Origin: Podospora comata
Lineage: Eukaryota > Ascomycota > Sordariomycetes > Sordariales > Podosporaceae
Assembly (NCBI GenBank): GCA_017354895.1
Contig: CP071499.1
Span: 3,906,001 to 3,970,000 of the forward strand
Length of the DNA stretch: 64,000 nucleotides
Direction of reading: 5' to 3'
Shown here: one piece after another, positions 1 to 11,156 of the stretch
Layout of the letters: every line of letters begins with the position of its first letter
How positions within the stretch are numbered: the first letter of the stretch is position 1
Translations under genes and position numbers: made by a program
The notes under the pieces: model-generated
What the model saw: the letters and a program-made list of their open reading frames with translations, nothing else
Databases searched by the model: none
What the model was told of the DNA's origin: nothing

Positions 1-66
1 CACACACAGCCAAGACAACGTCGAACATGGCGTGATAGAGCATGGCATAAATCCAGCAAGCCAAAC

Positions 67-2068
67 TCAAAAGACCAAATATGGCCATGGGGAGAAAAGA
101 CAACAAGAAATGATCTGTAAACCAGGTGTTAGTTTCAATGTCAAGTTCTCCACAGCCCGGAGACTCTTACCAAAGAACCATCGCCTTCGACAAATCGTCT
201 CCCAAACCTCCGTCTCCAACAGACGCTCTGCTCTATCCCATCTCCAAGGTCCATGAATTCTAAACTTAGGGTTTACATTCGCCCCCAATGCCCAAGCAAT
301 GGCAAACCTCCACTCCCTTCGTTCCCACGACCTCTTGACAATCTCTGCGAACCCAACTGCGGAGTTCATATCCAATGCTAGCTGGTACACATAGCTCTCA
401 TGATCGTTACCATATCCGATCCGGCTATCCTTTCCATGTAACAACCTGTAGTGCGTCTCATCCTCCGGCCTCAACTCAGGCACCCTCTCTGGAACCATGA
501 TGCCCAGGATCCACAACTGAGCCTGCATCTCCGCCAACGGCGCGATCGCCCCTAGACTTGGTCTCAATAACCCAATGAATCCCACTGTTGGGTCTCTGTC
601 GTGCCAGATATTTCCCACGTTGGCCTCTTCTGCCGTGGGGTAGTGATCTCTGTCCAGAAAAGGAAAGGTTTGCTTGTAGCCTGTGCAGCAGATGACAATG
701 TCGGGCTTGATATTCCCGTCTTTGACCCTCTGAAACTCCGGCCGCCCATTGTCTTGAAAGTGTATCTCTCCGTCGGAGGAGACTGACTCGGGCCAAGGGG
801 CCAAGTCAATCTGTCGACCATTGGTGGAAGGTACGGGCGACTGGATGATACCGGAGCGGATGCGGTCGACAAGACTTCTTTTGGAGTTGAGACGATAGGG
901 GCACGAGATGTAGGGAGATGCTTTGCTGCTCTTGTTGAAGAAAACTGCAATGAAGAGGTCAGTCTGAGAGTTCCTAAGGTACCCGGTCTAGCTATTGAAA
1001 AAGGGAGAAAAGCTTACTTTTGCTAACATGGTTCTTCTCTGGGGAAGGTTCTCCGACAATCTGGTCGAGACCTCCTGAAGTTCCGGTGTTCAGCCACAGT
1101 ATTCCTTTGATGTACCAGTCGTAGAATGTCCAGAGGGCATTGGAGTTGCGCAACAGAGGGTGGACATAGGCTGTGTCGAAGAAACTTGCTCGGGGATTGT
1201 CCAATGCACTGTAAGAGTGCTATTGGGTGTACCCCCAAGGACAGAAAACAAGACAGGACTGAGGTTTCTCTGAGACTACAGTGTCAGTAAAGACCAATTA
1301 TCAACGGGAATGCCGCGCTCTTGAGTGTCAGGAAAATCCAAACATGGCGGACCAACCTTGGGTGCAAAATGGAAGCCACTGCGGTGGCATATCACAACCT
1401 GCTTGGTGGGTGAGGTAACGGCCAGGTACGTTATATCTGTTCCTGTCTCGCCGCTTCCAAGCACCATGACTGTCTTATTAGTTCCAAACTGTGAGCGGGA
1501 TTTGAACTGGGATGAATGCATCACCAAGGGCACATGGTTCTCCAGCCCCGGGATTTCGGGCAGGTTAGGGGTGACATGCAGGCCAGAGCACACTGCAGTC
1601 GCATCACAGGTCCAACTCTTTTGCTTCCTCGTTCCTTTGGTTGAATACGTAATTGTATGGCCCTTGCATTTGATGTTGGGGTTCACCGATACCACAGTGG
1701 TGGAGAGTTTGATTTGGGACCAAAGCTTGAATTTGTCGCAGTATTCGTGGAGATACTTGACGTAGCGCTCGGCAGAGACGAAGTCGGGGTCGTCGTCACG
1801 GAGATGGAAGTCTGAGAAGGAAGTAAGCTGTTAGAACTGACAAGCTGTGAATTTTGCCTATGTTAGCCTTGTGAGTTAAGTGTGCCGTGGAGACTCAAAA
1901 GACCTCGGCATCTTCATAGGTCCTGGCTTGAAATGTGCCGCCGATGGTGTCTTCACTCTCGAATAACAGTGTTTCAATGGGCTCAGTGCCGAGAAAGGTG
2001 TGAGCAGAAACAAGATATTTCAGAGTAACTAGTCCTGAAGGACCTGCTCCGATGACTGCAACCTTCAT
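67..2068 (-). CDS. Flavin-containing monooxygenase (FMO family), 4 exons
   Basis: Predicted NADPH- and FAD-dependent monooxygenase that would oxygenate a soft-nucleophile or ketone substrate; the substrate is unknown. Exons read 1904-2068, 1295-1827, 1018-1208 and 67-944, giving 588 aa. The start MKVAVIGAGPSG carries the FAD-binding GxGxxG at residues 7-12. A second nucleotide-binding motif, VLGSGETG, lies near residue 175, and ICCTGY near the C-terminal third matches the family ATGY motif. The conserved block DTAYVHPLLRNS is in exon 3. All joins keep frame. Exon 2 begins at an acceptor that skips a few codons reading LVSS, which related FMOs usually keep (see findings). The gene stands alone, with no operon-like partner. 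It could instead be a Baeyer-Villiger type enzyme, but the CTGY motif favours an FMO. Confidence 0.85.
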
Positions 2069-2421
2069 GTTTACAAAGCGGTCGTTATTTGGTATTCACA
2101 GACCCAGAAAGAAAGAGGAGAGCAGGGGAACAAAAGGTTTGAGTGTAGTGAAGAAAGGGGCATAGCAAATACATGTAGTCTCAACAGTTCTTTCTAATCT
2201 TTCCACTCAACATTCAACGGCTGTGATGCGTGATACCGGCCGCATGATGGTCAAAAGTGCGAGGACTCGATCACCCCAATTTGAGTATTTCTACTCAGGT
2301 TGGTGTTATTTCCCAAACAGAAGAATAGAACGACCTGCGGTCAGCAATATGAGTGCTTGGTATGGGGACGATTGTTATCAAGAGGTATTACTCATGAATA
2401 TGCATAACACATCCTGCATTC

Positions 2422-2800
2422 CAGGGGGGGGGCTATGAGTCAAGTCAAGGAAGCAAGTCCAGCCAAGCCGGCCTTTTTTCTGGCCAGGTCAAATCAAGCC
2501 CTTTTATTGGTTTACCTTATAAATCTAGCAAGCCGCTTAGGCCTAGATATATATATATATATATAAAGGTACCGGCCAAAAGTCTAGTCAGGATTCCGGC
2601 CAAGGCTCCGGGCGGGAGGGTCCGGGCCCGGAACCAGTGTTCCGGCTCTATACTCTCGGGCCGAAAACACACTTGGGGACTTCTAAGTTCGGCTTGTTAA
2701 GTTAAGTTGGTGATGGCGTTAAGCAAGCCAGGCCTGAGGAGCCTCAAGACAAGCCAAGCCGAGGCCTCGGCTTGCTTGACTTGGCTCATTGCCAACCCTG
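2422..2800. mobile_element. Non-autonomous hAT-type DNA transposon (MITE), 379 bp
   Basis: Both ends carry an inverted repeat: the left begins CAGGGGGGGGCTATGAGTC and the right, read on the other strand, begins CAGGGTTGGCAATGAGCC, and both continue CAAGTCAAG. The element is flanked by an identical 8-bp duplication, CTGCATTC, at 2414-2421 and 2801-2808. Eight-base duplications and CAGGG-type ends are typical of hAT transposons. The interior has no coding capacity for a transposase and contains an AT microsatellite, so it must have been moved in trans. The perfect duplication suggests a fairly recent insertion. The left terminal G-run differs from the right end, perhaps through replication slippage. 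Confidence 0.88.
2546..2566. repeat. AT dinucleotide microsatellite
   Basis: A run of about ten alternating AT units lies inside the hAT-type element. Confidence 0.9.
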
Positions 2801-3005
2801 CTGCATTCCATCATTACCTTAAGAAATGGTTTCTGAACCTTCGAATGCCTCTTAACCACTGCCCCATTACTTGATCCGATGACTTCCACGGCGATGACTC
2901 TACGGCGTAAGCCATGAGGGGAGGCTCGGTTAACTGTTCCACACCCTCTCTTCCTCCGTATTTCAAAAGAAAAGGAGGAAGAAGACCAAAAAAAAGACCA
3001 AGATC

Positions 3006-3010
3006 AAAAA
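3006..3010 (-). terminator. RNA polymerase III terminator of tRNA-Lys
   Basis: Five Ts on the minus strand lie about 22 nt past the tRNA 3' end, followed by a longer T-run further on. Confidence 0.7.
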
Positions 3011-3032
3011 GCAAGATAGACGACGGGAATTG

Positions 3033-3120
3033 AGCCCGACGTGGGGGTCGAACCCACAACCTTGAGATGACGGAGGACCTCCTTAAGAGTCTCACGCTCT
3101 ACCGATTGAGCTAGCCGGGC
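3033..3120 (-). tRNA. tRNA-Lys (anticodon CTT) with a 15-nt intron
   Basis: Read on the minus strand, the acceptor stem GCCCGGC pairs with GTCGGGC (one G-T pair). The A box TAGCTCAATCGGTAGAGCG and B box GGTTCGACCCC are canonical. The anticodon stem is TGAGA/TCTCA with loop CTCTTAA, so the anticodon is CTT. About 15 nt (AGGAGGTCCTCCGTC) interrupt the loop next to position 37, the standard place for nuclear tRNA introns. The mature RNA would be 73 nt. Confidence 0.95.
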
Positions 3121-3609
3121 GGGCTCGTGTGCCTACCAGGATTTGGTGTGGTTGTGAGCAGATCTGGGATTCACACTGGCATTGGAGATATTTTTGTGTG
3201 TCGTTGAAGCTTCTCTGTCTCTAGGGCTGAGTGGGGGTCAAAGCTCGTGGCGCAGTGTGGCCGGCCAAGTGGGGCGGGGTGGGTGTGTGCCAGGCTTCCA
3301 CCCACTGGACTGGAAACCAGTCAGTCGCTGACGGTAGCAGGGGCCGGTCTTTTGCCCAGTCGCTTCGAGTGGTGAAGCACTCGCCAAGAAGATATGAATA
3401 GACGGCATCAAAGATCTCAACTCCATCCATCGTCGAACATGTCATCCCCGATCCTGGCTCAGGGAACTGCTCACTATCGGTTGGCATCAGTTTCCGACGG
3501 CCTTTCAACTCCTGCCTGTCCAACACCGCCCGGATGATCTACCAAAGGAATTCACGATGCTTGCCAGCGCACAGGGGAAGGGTAAAGATTATGGATTGGG
3601 CTTTGAAGA

Positions 3610-3617
3610 CATAAAAT
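3610..3617 (+). promoter_or_regulatory. TATA-like element of the secreted-protein gene
   Basis: CATAAAAT lies about 85 nt before the ATG at 3700 and is followed by a CT/CA-rich leader typical of a fungal 5' UTR. Confidence 0.4.
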
Positions 3618-3699
3618 GATGCCTTTCCATCCCCATTTCTGACATTGCAACAGCATCTCAACCTTCCATCTCAACCATCTCATTCGACACTCGGTCACC

Positions 3700-4848
3700 A
3701 TGGGCTTCTCCCTCACCTCCCTCCTCGCTACGGCGTCTTTGGCCCTCGCGATTCCACACGACTTACAGATTGGAGAACGGGCCCCAGTCAGCACCATCGA
3801 CATCCGATACCGACATGACAAAGTCACCAACAAATACGCTCTCGCTGTCTTGGACAAAGATACACACCAAGTTCTTGCTCGTGTTTGCGATAAATCCATC
3901 AGATCGGGTGCCTTTTCTGCCCTGCCTATCCACGTTGATGCCGACGGTGAAGCCTTTGGGACCATCACTGTCGGATCTCGCACCCATGCAATCGGGCACC
4001 GCTCACGCCAAGTTGACTGCTGGAGCATGTACAGCAATCGTGCCGCCACAGTGACCTGCCATGTGTCTCTCAGGCACTTGCCGGCACTGGATTTTGATGC
4101 GTTAGCTCACGACACACCGGTGCCACCCTGTTTCGACAACTTTCCCTTGGTAGAGCAAAGCGATGTGGATGGGACTCCCTCCAACGTCACCCAGCTCGAG
4201 CTTGCCCAACATGAAATTGGTAACGAGGGGTTGGAGACTGTCCAGGCCCAGGACCAACTTCCGCCACACCCAACCTTGCGTGCCAGACAAGGTTCCATTC
4301 TCCGCTGCCCTCCTTACCGCGAGGCCAGACTGGTCGGCGATGGCAACCCCCATCAGAACTACTTTCATGTTCAAATGACGGTAAGCTTGCATTCTTCTTC
4401 TCACTATGGCCAACCTCGCTAACCAATATTGCAGAGCAAAGGAAGATGCGGCGACGGCGACTGCGAGATCAGCTACGAAATTTCGGAGACTAAAACCTTC
4501 TCATGGACAGCGTCCGCCTCCATTGCTGGCTGGATCTCTGGTGGATTTGCTGTCGAAAAGTCGCACTCGTTCGCAGAGAATTTCAATTGCGTCGGCAAGG
4601 AGGGGCATGACACGAATGTCTGCGTGTGGCAGAGGATCGCACACACAGCGTATACCGTCCAGAACTATATCGTATACCCCTGTTCTAATAAAGCAGTCCC
4701 TGATGGAGACCCCTTCATTCTCTGGTCTCCCAACGCAAACAACGTGGGGAGCGAGTACTATTGCGTCAGGAACACATGCCGCGCAGGCAAAGGCGATAAT
4801 TGGTGGGACAAAAGCCCAAGCAGGCCGGGGGGACCTCGCGACTGGTAA
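3700..4848 (+). CDS. Secreted protein of unknown function, 364 aa
   Basis: I do not recognise the family with certainty. Exons are 3700-4380 and 4435-4848, with a 54-nt GT-AG intron in phase 0. The first about 17 residues (MGFSLTSLLATASLALA) are a clean signal peptide. The N-terminal half contains a variable, proline-rich linker near residues 140-205. The C-terminal half is Cys-rich (CGDGDC, then NFNCVG, VCVW, YPCSN, YYCV, NTCR), with alternating Ser/Thr-Trp/Ala segments such as FSWTASASIAGWISGG that suggest beta strands, and ends RPGGPRDW. Paired cysteines suggest disulphide bonds and an extracellular role. No catalytic motif is visible. The start is supported by the leader context CACCATGG. 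It lies between a tRNA gene and a decayed transporter. Confidence 0.8.
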
Positions 4849-5012
4849 CCCGCTGTTCATTACTGTTTTCGGGTGTTTGGAGTTTTGGTAGAGGAAGAGC
4901 ATGTTTAAGTTCATTTGTATCCTGTATATATGGTGGATCGGTAACTCAACCACTCTAATATGAGGGGGCTCTCCGGCAAGCACATGATTACAAGCCATTA
5001 GCCCCATCCAAG

Positions 5013-6400
5013 CTACGCAATGAAACCTTGAACAGCGTGGTTCAAGGCACGTAGACTACTCCATCTTTTCTTGATTGTTCCACAAGTGAAACGACTCCTT
5101 TCGGTTTCCCCGCCAACTTCCAGTTGTGAGCCAAGTAAAACAACTTGCTGAACCAAGGCTGCGGCCAACCCCAGCGACACCATGCCGGTCTGAATCAGTA
5201 GGCCAGTGTGGTAACCGCTTGATATGTCATTGGCTCTGTATTACCACATCCCCACCATCATTCCAGTGTTGGCGCTCATCACCCACATGGCGATGCTGAT
5301 GCTCCTCTCTTGAGGGTCGTGGCAGCTGAAGCCAGGTGTTGGGAACCGGATGATATCCGACAGCAAATGCATTAATCACTGTCCACAAACCCCAAGGGCT
5401 CCATGTACCAACACCGGCCTGCAGCGATCTCCCAGCTACCAAGGCTATGAGATAGCATAACTAACCAGCAACGACAGTCAGCCCTCGCTTGTTGGTTGCG
5501 TCGCTAATGGCGGCCAGTGTAAATGCTAACAGAGGAGCTGGGGAAGCCCCGACGGCGGCGAGAGCGTTGGCAGTTATCCTATCAAAGCCAAAGCTTCTGT
5601 TTGTCAGGACAATGTGTCAGTTGGTGAGAAATTCGGTGTCGGCTTCAAAGGTCACTAAAGGGAGCTCACATGATAATAGACGGCGTACACGTCGTCAACG
5701 GTGACCAAGTCGAAAAGATACAAAACGTCGACACGAAATGCAGCCACCTCCTCCAATGCTTCACCGTCTTCCACACCACAGCTAGCGGTATATGGCCCTT
5801 GGGCTTCCCATCTGTCAAATCCAACCCATCACCATCCCTCACCAACCTGCCCTGCAGGATTTCCCAATCTTTCTCACTAAATACCACCAGACCCCTCCCA
5901 ACCAACGGCTTCGTCTCCCCAGGTGACCCAGGCAACAAGAAAAAGAATAACCCTCTCACACAAAAACGTAAACAGCCCCTCCGCAAGAAAAGCCACTGCC
6001 AATCTCTCAACCCATGACGACCACTCAGCTTCAAAATCCCAGACGCCAATAGAGGGGAGAGAGCATTCCCGCCAAACATGCCAATAAAAAAGACGGCTAC
6101 TCGACGTGTGCGTTTGCGGGAGGTGTACAAAGTAGAGATGGTGTAGATACTTCTCGGGATATATCCCGACTCGGCAAGACCCAGACATAGCCTAGAGGCA
6201 AGATAGTCCGCTCGGTTGGTGATGAGGATTTGCAGGGTTCCAACTAGGCCGAAGAAGAGGATTTGGGAGGAGATCCACTTTCTGGGGCCGAGCGTGAGTA
6301 GCGGGAGGACGGTGTGGTCGATTTTGCGGCGGGCGGACTTTTCTTCTGACAGTGACCACTATGGAATTTCTGGGTCAGAAGAGGAGTCGGAGCTGTTTGG
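5013..6400 (-). pseudogene. Decayed MFS transporter (anion:cation symporter type)
   Basis: Fragments read as a fungal MFS permease of the Dal5/Tna1-like group: ARRKIDHTVLPLL, GPRKW, TNRADYLASRL, LAESGYIPRS, FIGMFGGNALSPLLASG, SEKDWEILQGRL, PLTTCTPSIIM, SFGFDRITANALAAVG, AFAVGYHPVPNTWLQL and SISIAMWVMSANTG. These lie in order on the minus strand but in several frames. About 55 residues expected between VLPLL and GPRKW (the first membrane helices) are missing. There is a local double frameshift near 5985, another shift near 5320 after NTWLQL, a stop at 5241-5243 and a stop upstream of RRKID. Two introns are still visible (about 5603-5670 and 5444-5466). It cannot encode a working transporter. 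Confidence 0.85.
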
Positions 6401-6434
6401 GGATGTGGTTGCGAGGGAAAGTGTTGTCCCCTAG

Positions 6435-7166
6435 AATGATCATTGTGTTATGCTTGAAAACCATCACGCCAGAGAGCTGACCTGGCTAGCATGAGCACTC
6501 AGAGATTGACAGCTATATCTCTTAGAAGAACCCAGAGAACACAACAGTTGTTATTCCTCGAGAAAACGACCTGATCTGATCAAACACACCAAATAACTCG
6601 CTCTGTTATTCTACCACTCATTAACATCAAGGTACAAAGCCAAAACTCTACTGGTCAAGATCCCGATGGTGGTCACTATATAAGGCAGTGTTGCTTCTCT
6701 TCATTGCTGACTCCGAAGGTGTGCATGCAAGTTTATCTTACCATCCGTAAAGTTATGCCACCTTGACGGCATCTTCAACGTGCTGACTGAATGGTGTGGG
6801 CGAAGCAACACGACTCCAAAAGGAGATCTTGCCCCATGTGCTTACGCTTCCAACAAAAAGCCCGCGGCATATGCATGCAATCATCTTTTTGGGGTATGTC
6901 ATGAAGTAATGGAAGTCTTACCCAGTTGGAGAAACCGAGATTTTACAACAGAAGAGAAATGGATGACCGTTCGCTGTCCAAGCATCAACAGCAGCGGAGA
7001 AAAGAGAACATAACACGGGAGGGGAAAAGGGGCAAAAAGGGGCTGCACAATTAAATTATCCACTCTTATGCAAAAATAGTATGCAAATGCACAGACCACT
7101 CACATCATCCATCATCAGTGCATCACATCATGCTTCGTATCTGTCAACTCCGTCATGTCGGCCTCA
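6435..7166. other. Intergenic region, no gene seen
   Basis: It holds the former promoter side of the MFS pseudogene and the 3' side of the methyltransferase gene. Only short chance ORFs are present. Confidence 0.6.
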
Positions 7167-8505
7167 TCAGAGCTCCGGGGGAGGGGGGCCAGGGCTTCGG
7201 CCGCTGATGAAGCGGTAGATGGTTATCAGTCTCAGATCTCTATTGCGGAACTCCCGCTTGACGCCCTCAATCAGGATCTGGCACTGCCGTTCGGTGTATG
7301 AATGCACGCGAGTGAAGAGTGCAGGGGTGTGAGAGGCCACCGACATCTGCATATGCAGTTGCTCGAAGCGGCCCAACTCCTTCAGATGAGGGTCCTTGGC
7401 CCAGGGTCCAATGGGAATCTATCCATGCCGCCGCCGATGTTAGTAAGCATGATCAGGTATCACAACGACGTCAACGTCGCGAGCAGGGAGCCGCTCTTAC
7501 CCTGATGACCTTCTCCTGGACGTCTTCAAAGCCCGCATCGATCATCCATTGCTTGTGGCGGTTGGCCACGTTGATTTGCTTGCCAAACATCTTGCTGGCA
7601 TCATCCAGCTTGGTTACCCATTCCTTGGTCCAAGGCGCCCTGTCGAAGCTGTCGTCGTCGCTGAAGATCCAGGCATCGTATTCTTGCATTTCACAGTAGC
7701 CGCCTGGCTTGAGGTGCGTCCTCACCTGGCGATAGAATCGACCCCAGTCAGCAACGGTACCGCCGAGGGCACGCCCGTGGATGTAGTCGAACGCCTCGTC
7801 TGGCCTGTACGTCCACTCGTCTTCGTAGTCGTCGACGTGGAAGCGGCAGTTGCCGGGCACCCATTCAGGTTGAATGGGGCTCAAATCAACGCCAAATACA
7901 GACGCACGAGGGTGCTGGTCAGCAATATCCATAGCCCAAATACCGGTGCCGCAGCCGAGATCCAAGATCCTGTACTCGCTGCCGGAATCCGACTCGTCTG
8001 GAACATTCAAGGGCGCCGTGTACAAGCTTCCATGGAGCAGGAGAAGCCAAATGTGGTGTTGGAGATCAAGGCGCTCTTGTTCGTCCTCGTCGTTGGGCAA
8101 GACATACTGCCCCGAGCGATAGGCATGGTACCGACGACCGTTCTCATAGACATAGTTTGTGATGGACGAGGTGATGGATCCGGTGCGGGATGAGCCGTCT
8201 AGGGAGACGTAAGCCGAGTCGGCATCATAGTTGTCTTCGGCGCCCTCGTCGTGCTGCAGGCAAAGACGCAAAGAGTCGCGTTAGTCACCGGCATGCAGGT
8301 TTCGAAGGACGGAAGCAGTGAGCATCTGGCATCAACGTACATCGATTTCGAGGTGAGGGTGGTCTGGTTCATCGGCAGGGCCTTGCTGCAAATCCCCTGG
8401 ACTTGTCACATCCTTTGATGCTGTTGGTGACTCCGGCGGCTTCCCAAAGGCCGCGGCAGAGCCAGACCCGCTATTAGCAGCGGGTTTGGCGGGGCTATCA
8501 GACAT
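7167..8505 (-). CDS. LaeA-like SAM-dependent methyltransferase, 389 aa
   Basis: Class I S-adenosylmethionine methyltransferase of the fungal LaeA-like group; the methyl acceptor is unknown. Exons are 8341-8505, 7501-8253 and 7167-7418, all joined in phase 0. The second intron has a perfect TACTAAC branch point. After a low-complexity N-terminus, NYVYENGRRYHAYR precedes motif I (ILDLGCGTGIW, residues about 150-160). FGVDLSPIQPEWVP and HLKPGGYCEMQEY follow, all typical of the LaeA-like family, and IPIGPWAKDP lies at the last exon join. LaeA itself regulates secondary metabolism, but many paralogues do not, so a regulatory role is inference. It is divergent from the NmrA-like gene at 9560. Confidence 0.88.
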
Positions 8506-9559
8506 TGGAATGGCGTAGCTCTAGCACGAAGGATGGGGAGAAAGTGAGAAACTCGTGGGACCCCAGTTTGGCAGCGTTACTTCTTTGTCTTCAGGTTTGT
8601 CTGGCCGGCGATGATCTGCCGAAAGGATCGGGAGAGCAAGGTATCGGGGGGACGAACACTTGGGACAGACGGCGGACCCAATTCATATGGGCCCCTTCCC
8701 CTTCCGAGAGCCCCTCTTTGGTCTGGCTGGCCCAGACATGTGTTGTTTCTCGTTTGTACCCGAACCCCTGGGCTCGTGGGCTCATGGGCTCGCTTGGGAG
8801 GCGGATTGCGTATTTTTTTTCCCTTGGACAAATTCCTGGCTGCGTGGTTCCAGCTGGCCGTGGTCCCAGCAGCAGGGTCTGACCCCCCGCCGTTCCCACC
8901 TGCCGAGACGAACCAAGGGCCCGCCATCCCGGATCAGGGGGTGTTTTGCTCCGCCAGCCTCCGCTAACCTCCGCTAGCTTCACCTGTCCCCACGCGCCAC
9001 ACCGCACAAGCAGCTGCCAGCTGAGCGCCGGCTTCCGCGCTATCACTTCACCACATCCCATCACACAGCTCCACTCAAGAAGACAAGGTTCCACATCACA
9101 GGCCGCACCCAAAATGCTACCCAAGTTCTGGTTTGTACCGAGCCGAGTATGTCCCTCTCACTCGGGGACCGTTGCCTGTTGCGGGAAGTGTGCTCCCATG
9201 TCGAGGGCCACCGTGAAGGACGATCCAAGGATGCCTTTCTTCTTCAGGGGCCCAAAGAGGGCGAGGCACTGAGGGAATACCTACGCCCAGGACTCGAAAG
9301 AGGGGAAGGGGGTCTTGACAGATGATTGGAAACGGAAGACGAAGTGGATTGCTTCTTTAATTCGAGCCCCTCCCTGAACCGGCGGACTGGAACCTGGAAA
9401 TGAACCTGTTCATCGGCCGGGGGGCCTTTTAAAGATATCTTTGTTTGCTCGTCCTGGCTTGTGACTTATCTCCTGCTTCCTGTCTCTTGATCTGACTGAT
9501 CACCTACCGACACTGCTCTCTCTATCCCCCTCTCTCTTCGTTTCATCCCCATCTTCAAC
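8506..9559. promoter_or_regulatory. Divergent promoter region, methyltransferase / NmrA-like gene
   Basis: About 1.05 kb separates the two start codons. It is GC-rich, and its right end (9470-9555) is the CT-rich tract that normally precedes a fungal start codon. A short ORF begins at 9114 (MLPKFWFVPSR) just before a GTATGT, but I cannot connect it to another exon. No clear TATA box was found. Confidence 0.45.
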
Positions 9560-10702
9560 ATGGCCGACGTTCAAAAAAAGCTCATCGTGGTGTTGGGTGC
9601 CACCGGTAACCAGGGTGGTGCCGTTGCCCGCCGTTTTCTCCAGGACCCGCAATACGCCGTTCGCGGCTTGACCCGCAATGTCTCGTCGCCCGCAGCACAG
9701 GCCCTCAGGGAGCTCGGGGCCGAAGTGGTGGCGGCCGAGCTGGACGACGTCGAGTCTCTCAAGAAGGCCTTCAAGGGCGCCAACCTCATTTTCAGCGTGA
9801 CACAGTACTGGGAGCCCTTCTTCCGCCCTGACTGCCGGGCCAAGGCGGAGGAGCTCGGCATCACCTGCCGCAAGTACGCCTATGATGTTGAGGTCCAGCA
9901 GGGCAAAAACATTGCCGACGCTGCGGCCACTGTGGTTGACACTCTGGTGGATAACGGCTTCCTGGTATCGACCCTGAGCAGCGCGCGGAAGTGCAGCAAG
10001 GGCAAGTTCCAGGACCTATACCACTTTGATTCCAAGGCCGATGTGTTCCCCGACTATGTTGTTCCCAAGTATCCCGAGTTGGCGGCCAAGATGTCGTGTA
10101 TTCACACCGGCTTCTTCACCACCAGTTACAATATCCTGCCCGACTCCTATTTTGCCAAGGTGAGCCACCACTCGTCGGTCCGAAGAAGGAGAACTACTGA
10201 TGATCGTGGCAGCAATCCGACGGGAGCTTCCAGATGCGCTTCCCCTGTAACCCAGACAAGCTGGTTCCCCAGCTGGACGTGAACCGTGACACTGGCAACT
10301 TTGTGTATGCCGTCTCCCAGATGCCGCCTGGAAAGGCCTACATGGCTGGGGAGTATCTGAGCTTCAGGGATTGGGCGGCTGCGTGGGGTCGGGTCACTGG
10401 GGCCACCATCGAGTATAAGGAGGTGACGATTGACGAGATGGTGGCCGAGACTCCTGACAAGGCCTGTGGACTGGAGGTTGCTCTCATGTATTCGTATTCG
10501 TCCGATCCGGGGTACGATGGTGGGATGGAGCTGTTGACAGCTGAGGATATCCAAAAGGTGAGAACGAGCCCTGCTTTCTTTGGTTTGCAAATATGGAAGA
10601 AAAATACTGACCAGATAAATTTAGGCAGGCATCGATTGCCCGATCACGACGGTGGAGGAATCTCTGGCAAAGCAGGACTTTTCCAAGTTTTTCAGCAAAT
10701 AA
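9560..10702 (+). CDS. NmrA-like NAD(P)-binding protein, 340 aa
   Basis: Short-chain-dehydrogenase-like Rossmann protein of the NmrA/HSCARG group, which often binds NAD(P) and acts as a redox sensor or reductase. Exons are 9560-10159, 10213-10557 and 10625-10702. The glycine motif GATGNQGG is at residues 14-21, after a hydrophobic beta strand (LIVVL). Further family landmarks are LRELGAEVVAAELDD, VQQGKNIADAA, STLSSARK and YHFDSKAD. There is no obvious Tyr-x3-Lys catalytic pair, as is usual in NmrA proteins. The third exon restores the conserved C-terminal EESLAKQDFSKF. It shares a promoter region with the LaeA-like gene. A paralogue lies at 41098-42204. Confidence 0.88.
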
Positions 10703-11156
10703 CAAGAGAACAATATCAGGTAGCTACCAATGACAAGATCAAGCAATAAAAGAAGAGATAGACAGCTACAGCAACCAGAGGTGCGTTTGTCAAGTGCCTG
10801 GAGCTGCAGTTGGTGTCAAACGCAACGAGTGGGGTGACTGCCCGGCCTGAAAAGCAGGACTAATTTACCTTACCTACTTTTTCTCCGGATTATTGTCAAG
10901 GTCAGTTTTTATTGTGCTCTCAATTTCTTGCAACGTAGCGAATTCATCCCCAGTCACTTGCACACCAATTCCCTGAAGCCTTTGGCCATGATTCCAGTTT
11001 GCAACGCGACTACATTACCTTTAGCCGCACCCTCACGCAACCTCAAAATCATGTCGGTTGCTGAAGCGACCTTCTTCTCTCAATCTTTTTCTTTCCCACC
11101 ACGTCACACCTGCGACTGCGACTGAGACCGCCCTCGTTTCGGCTCCAACATCGAAA

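Noticed and set aside
2223-2438. 71-codon open frame on the plus strand
   Set aside because: Runs into the left end of the transposon; no resemblance to any protein.
7549-8193. 214-codon open frame on the plus strand
   Set aside because: Shadow of the LaeA-like methyltransferase, whose motif I and introns fit the minus strand.
9114-9272. Short ORF MLPKFWFVPSR... before a GTATGT
   Set aside because: Could be a first exon, but I found no matching second exon before the NmrA-like gene.
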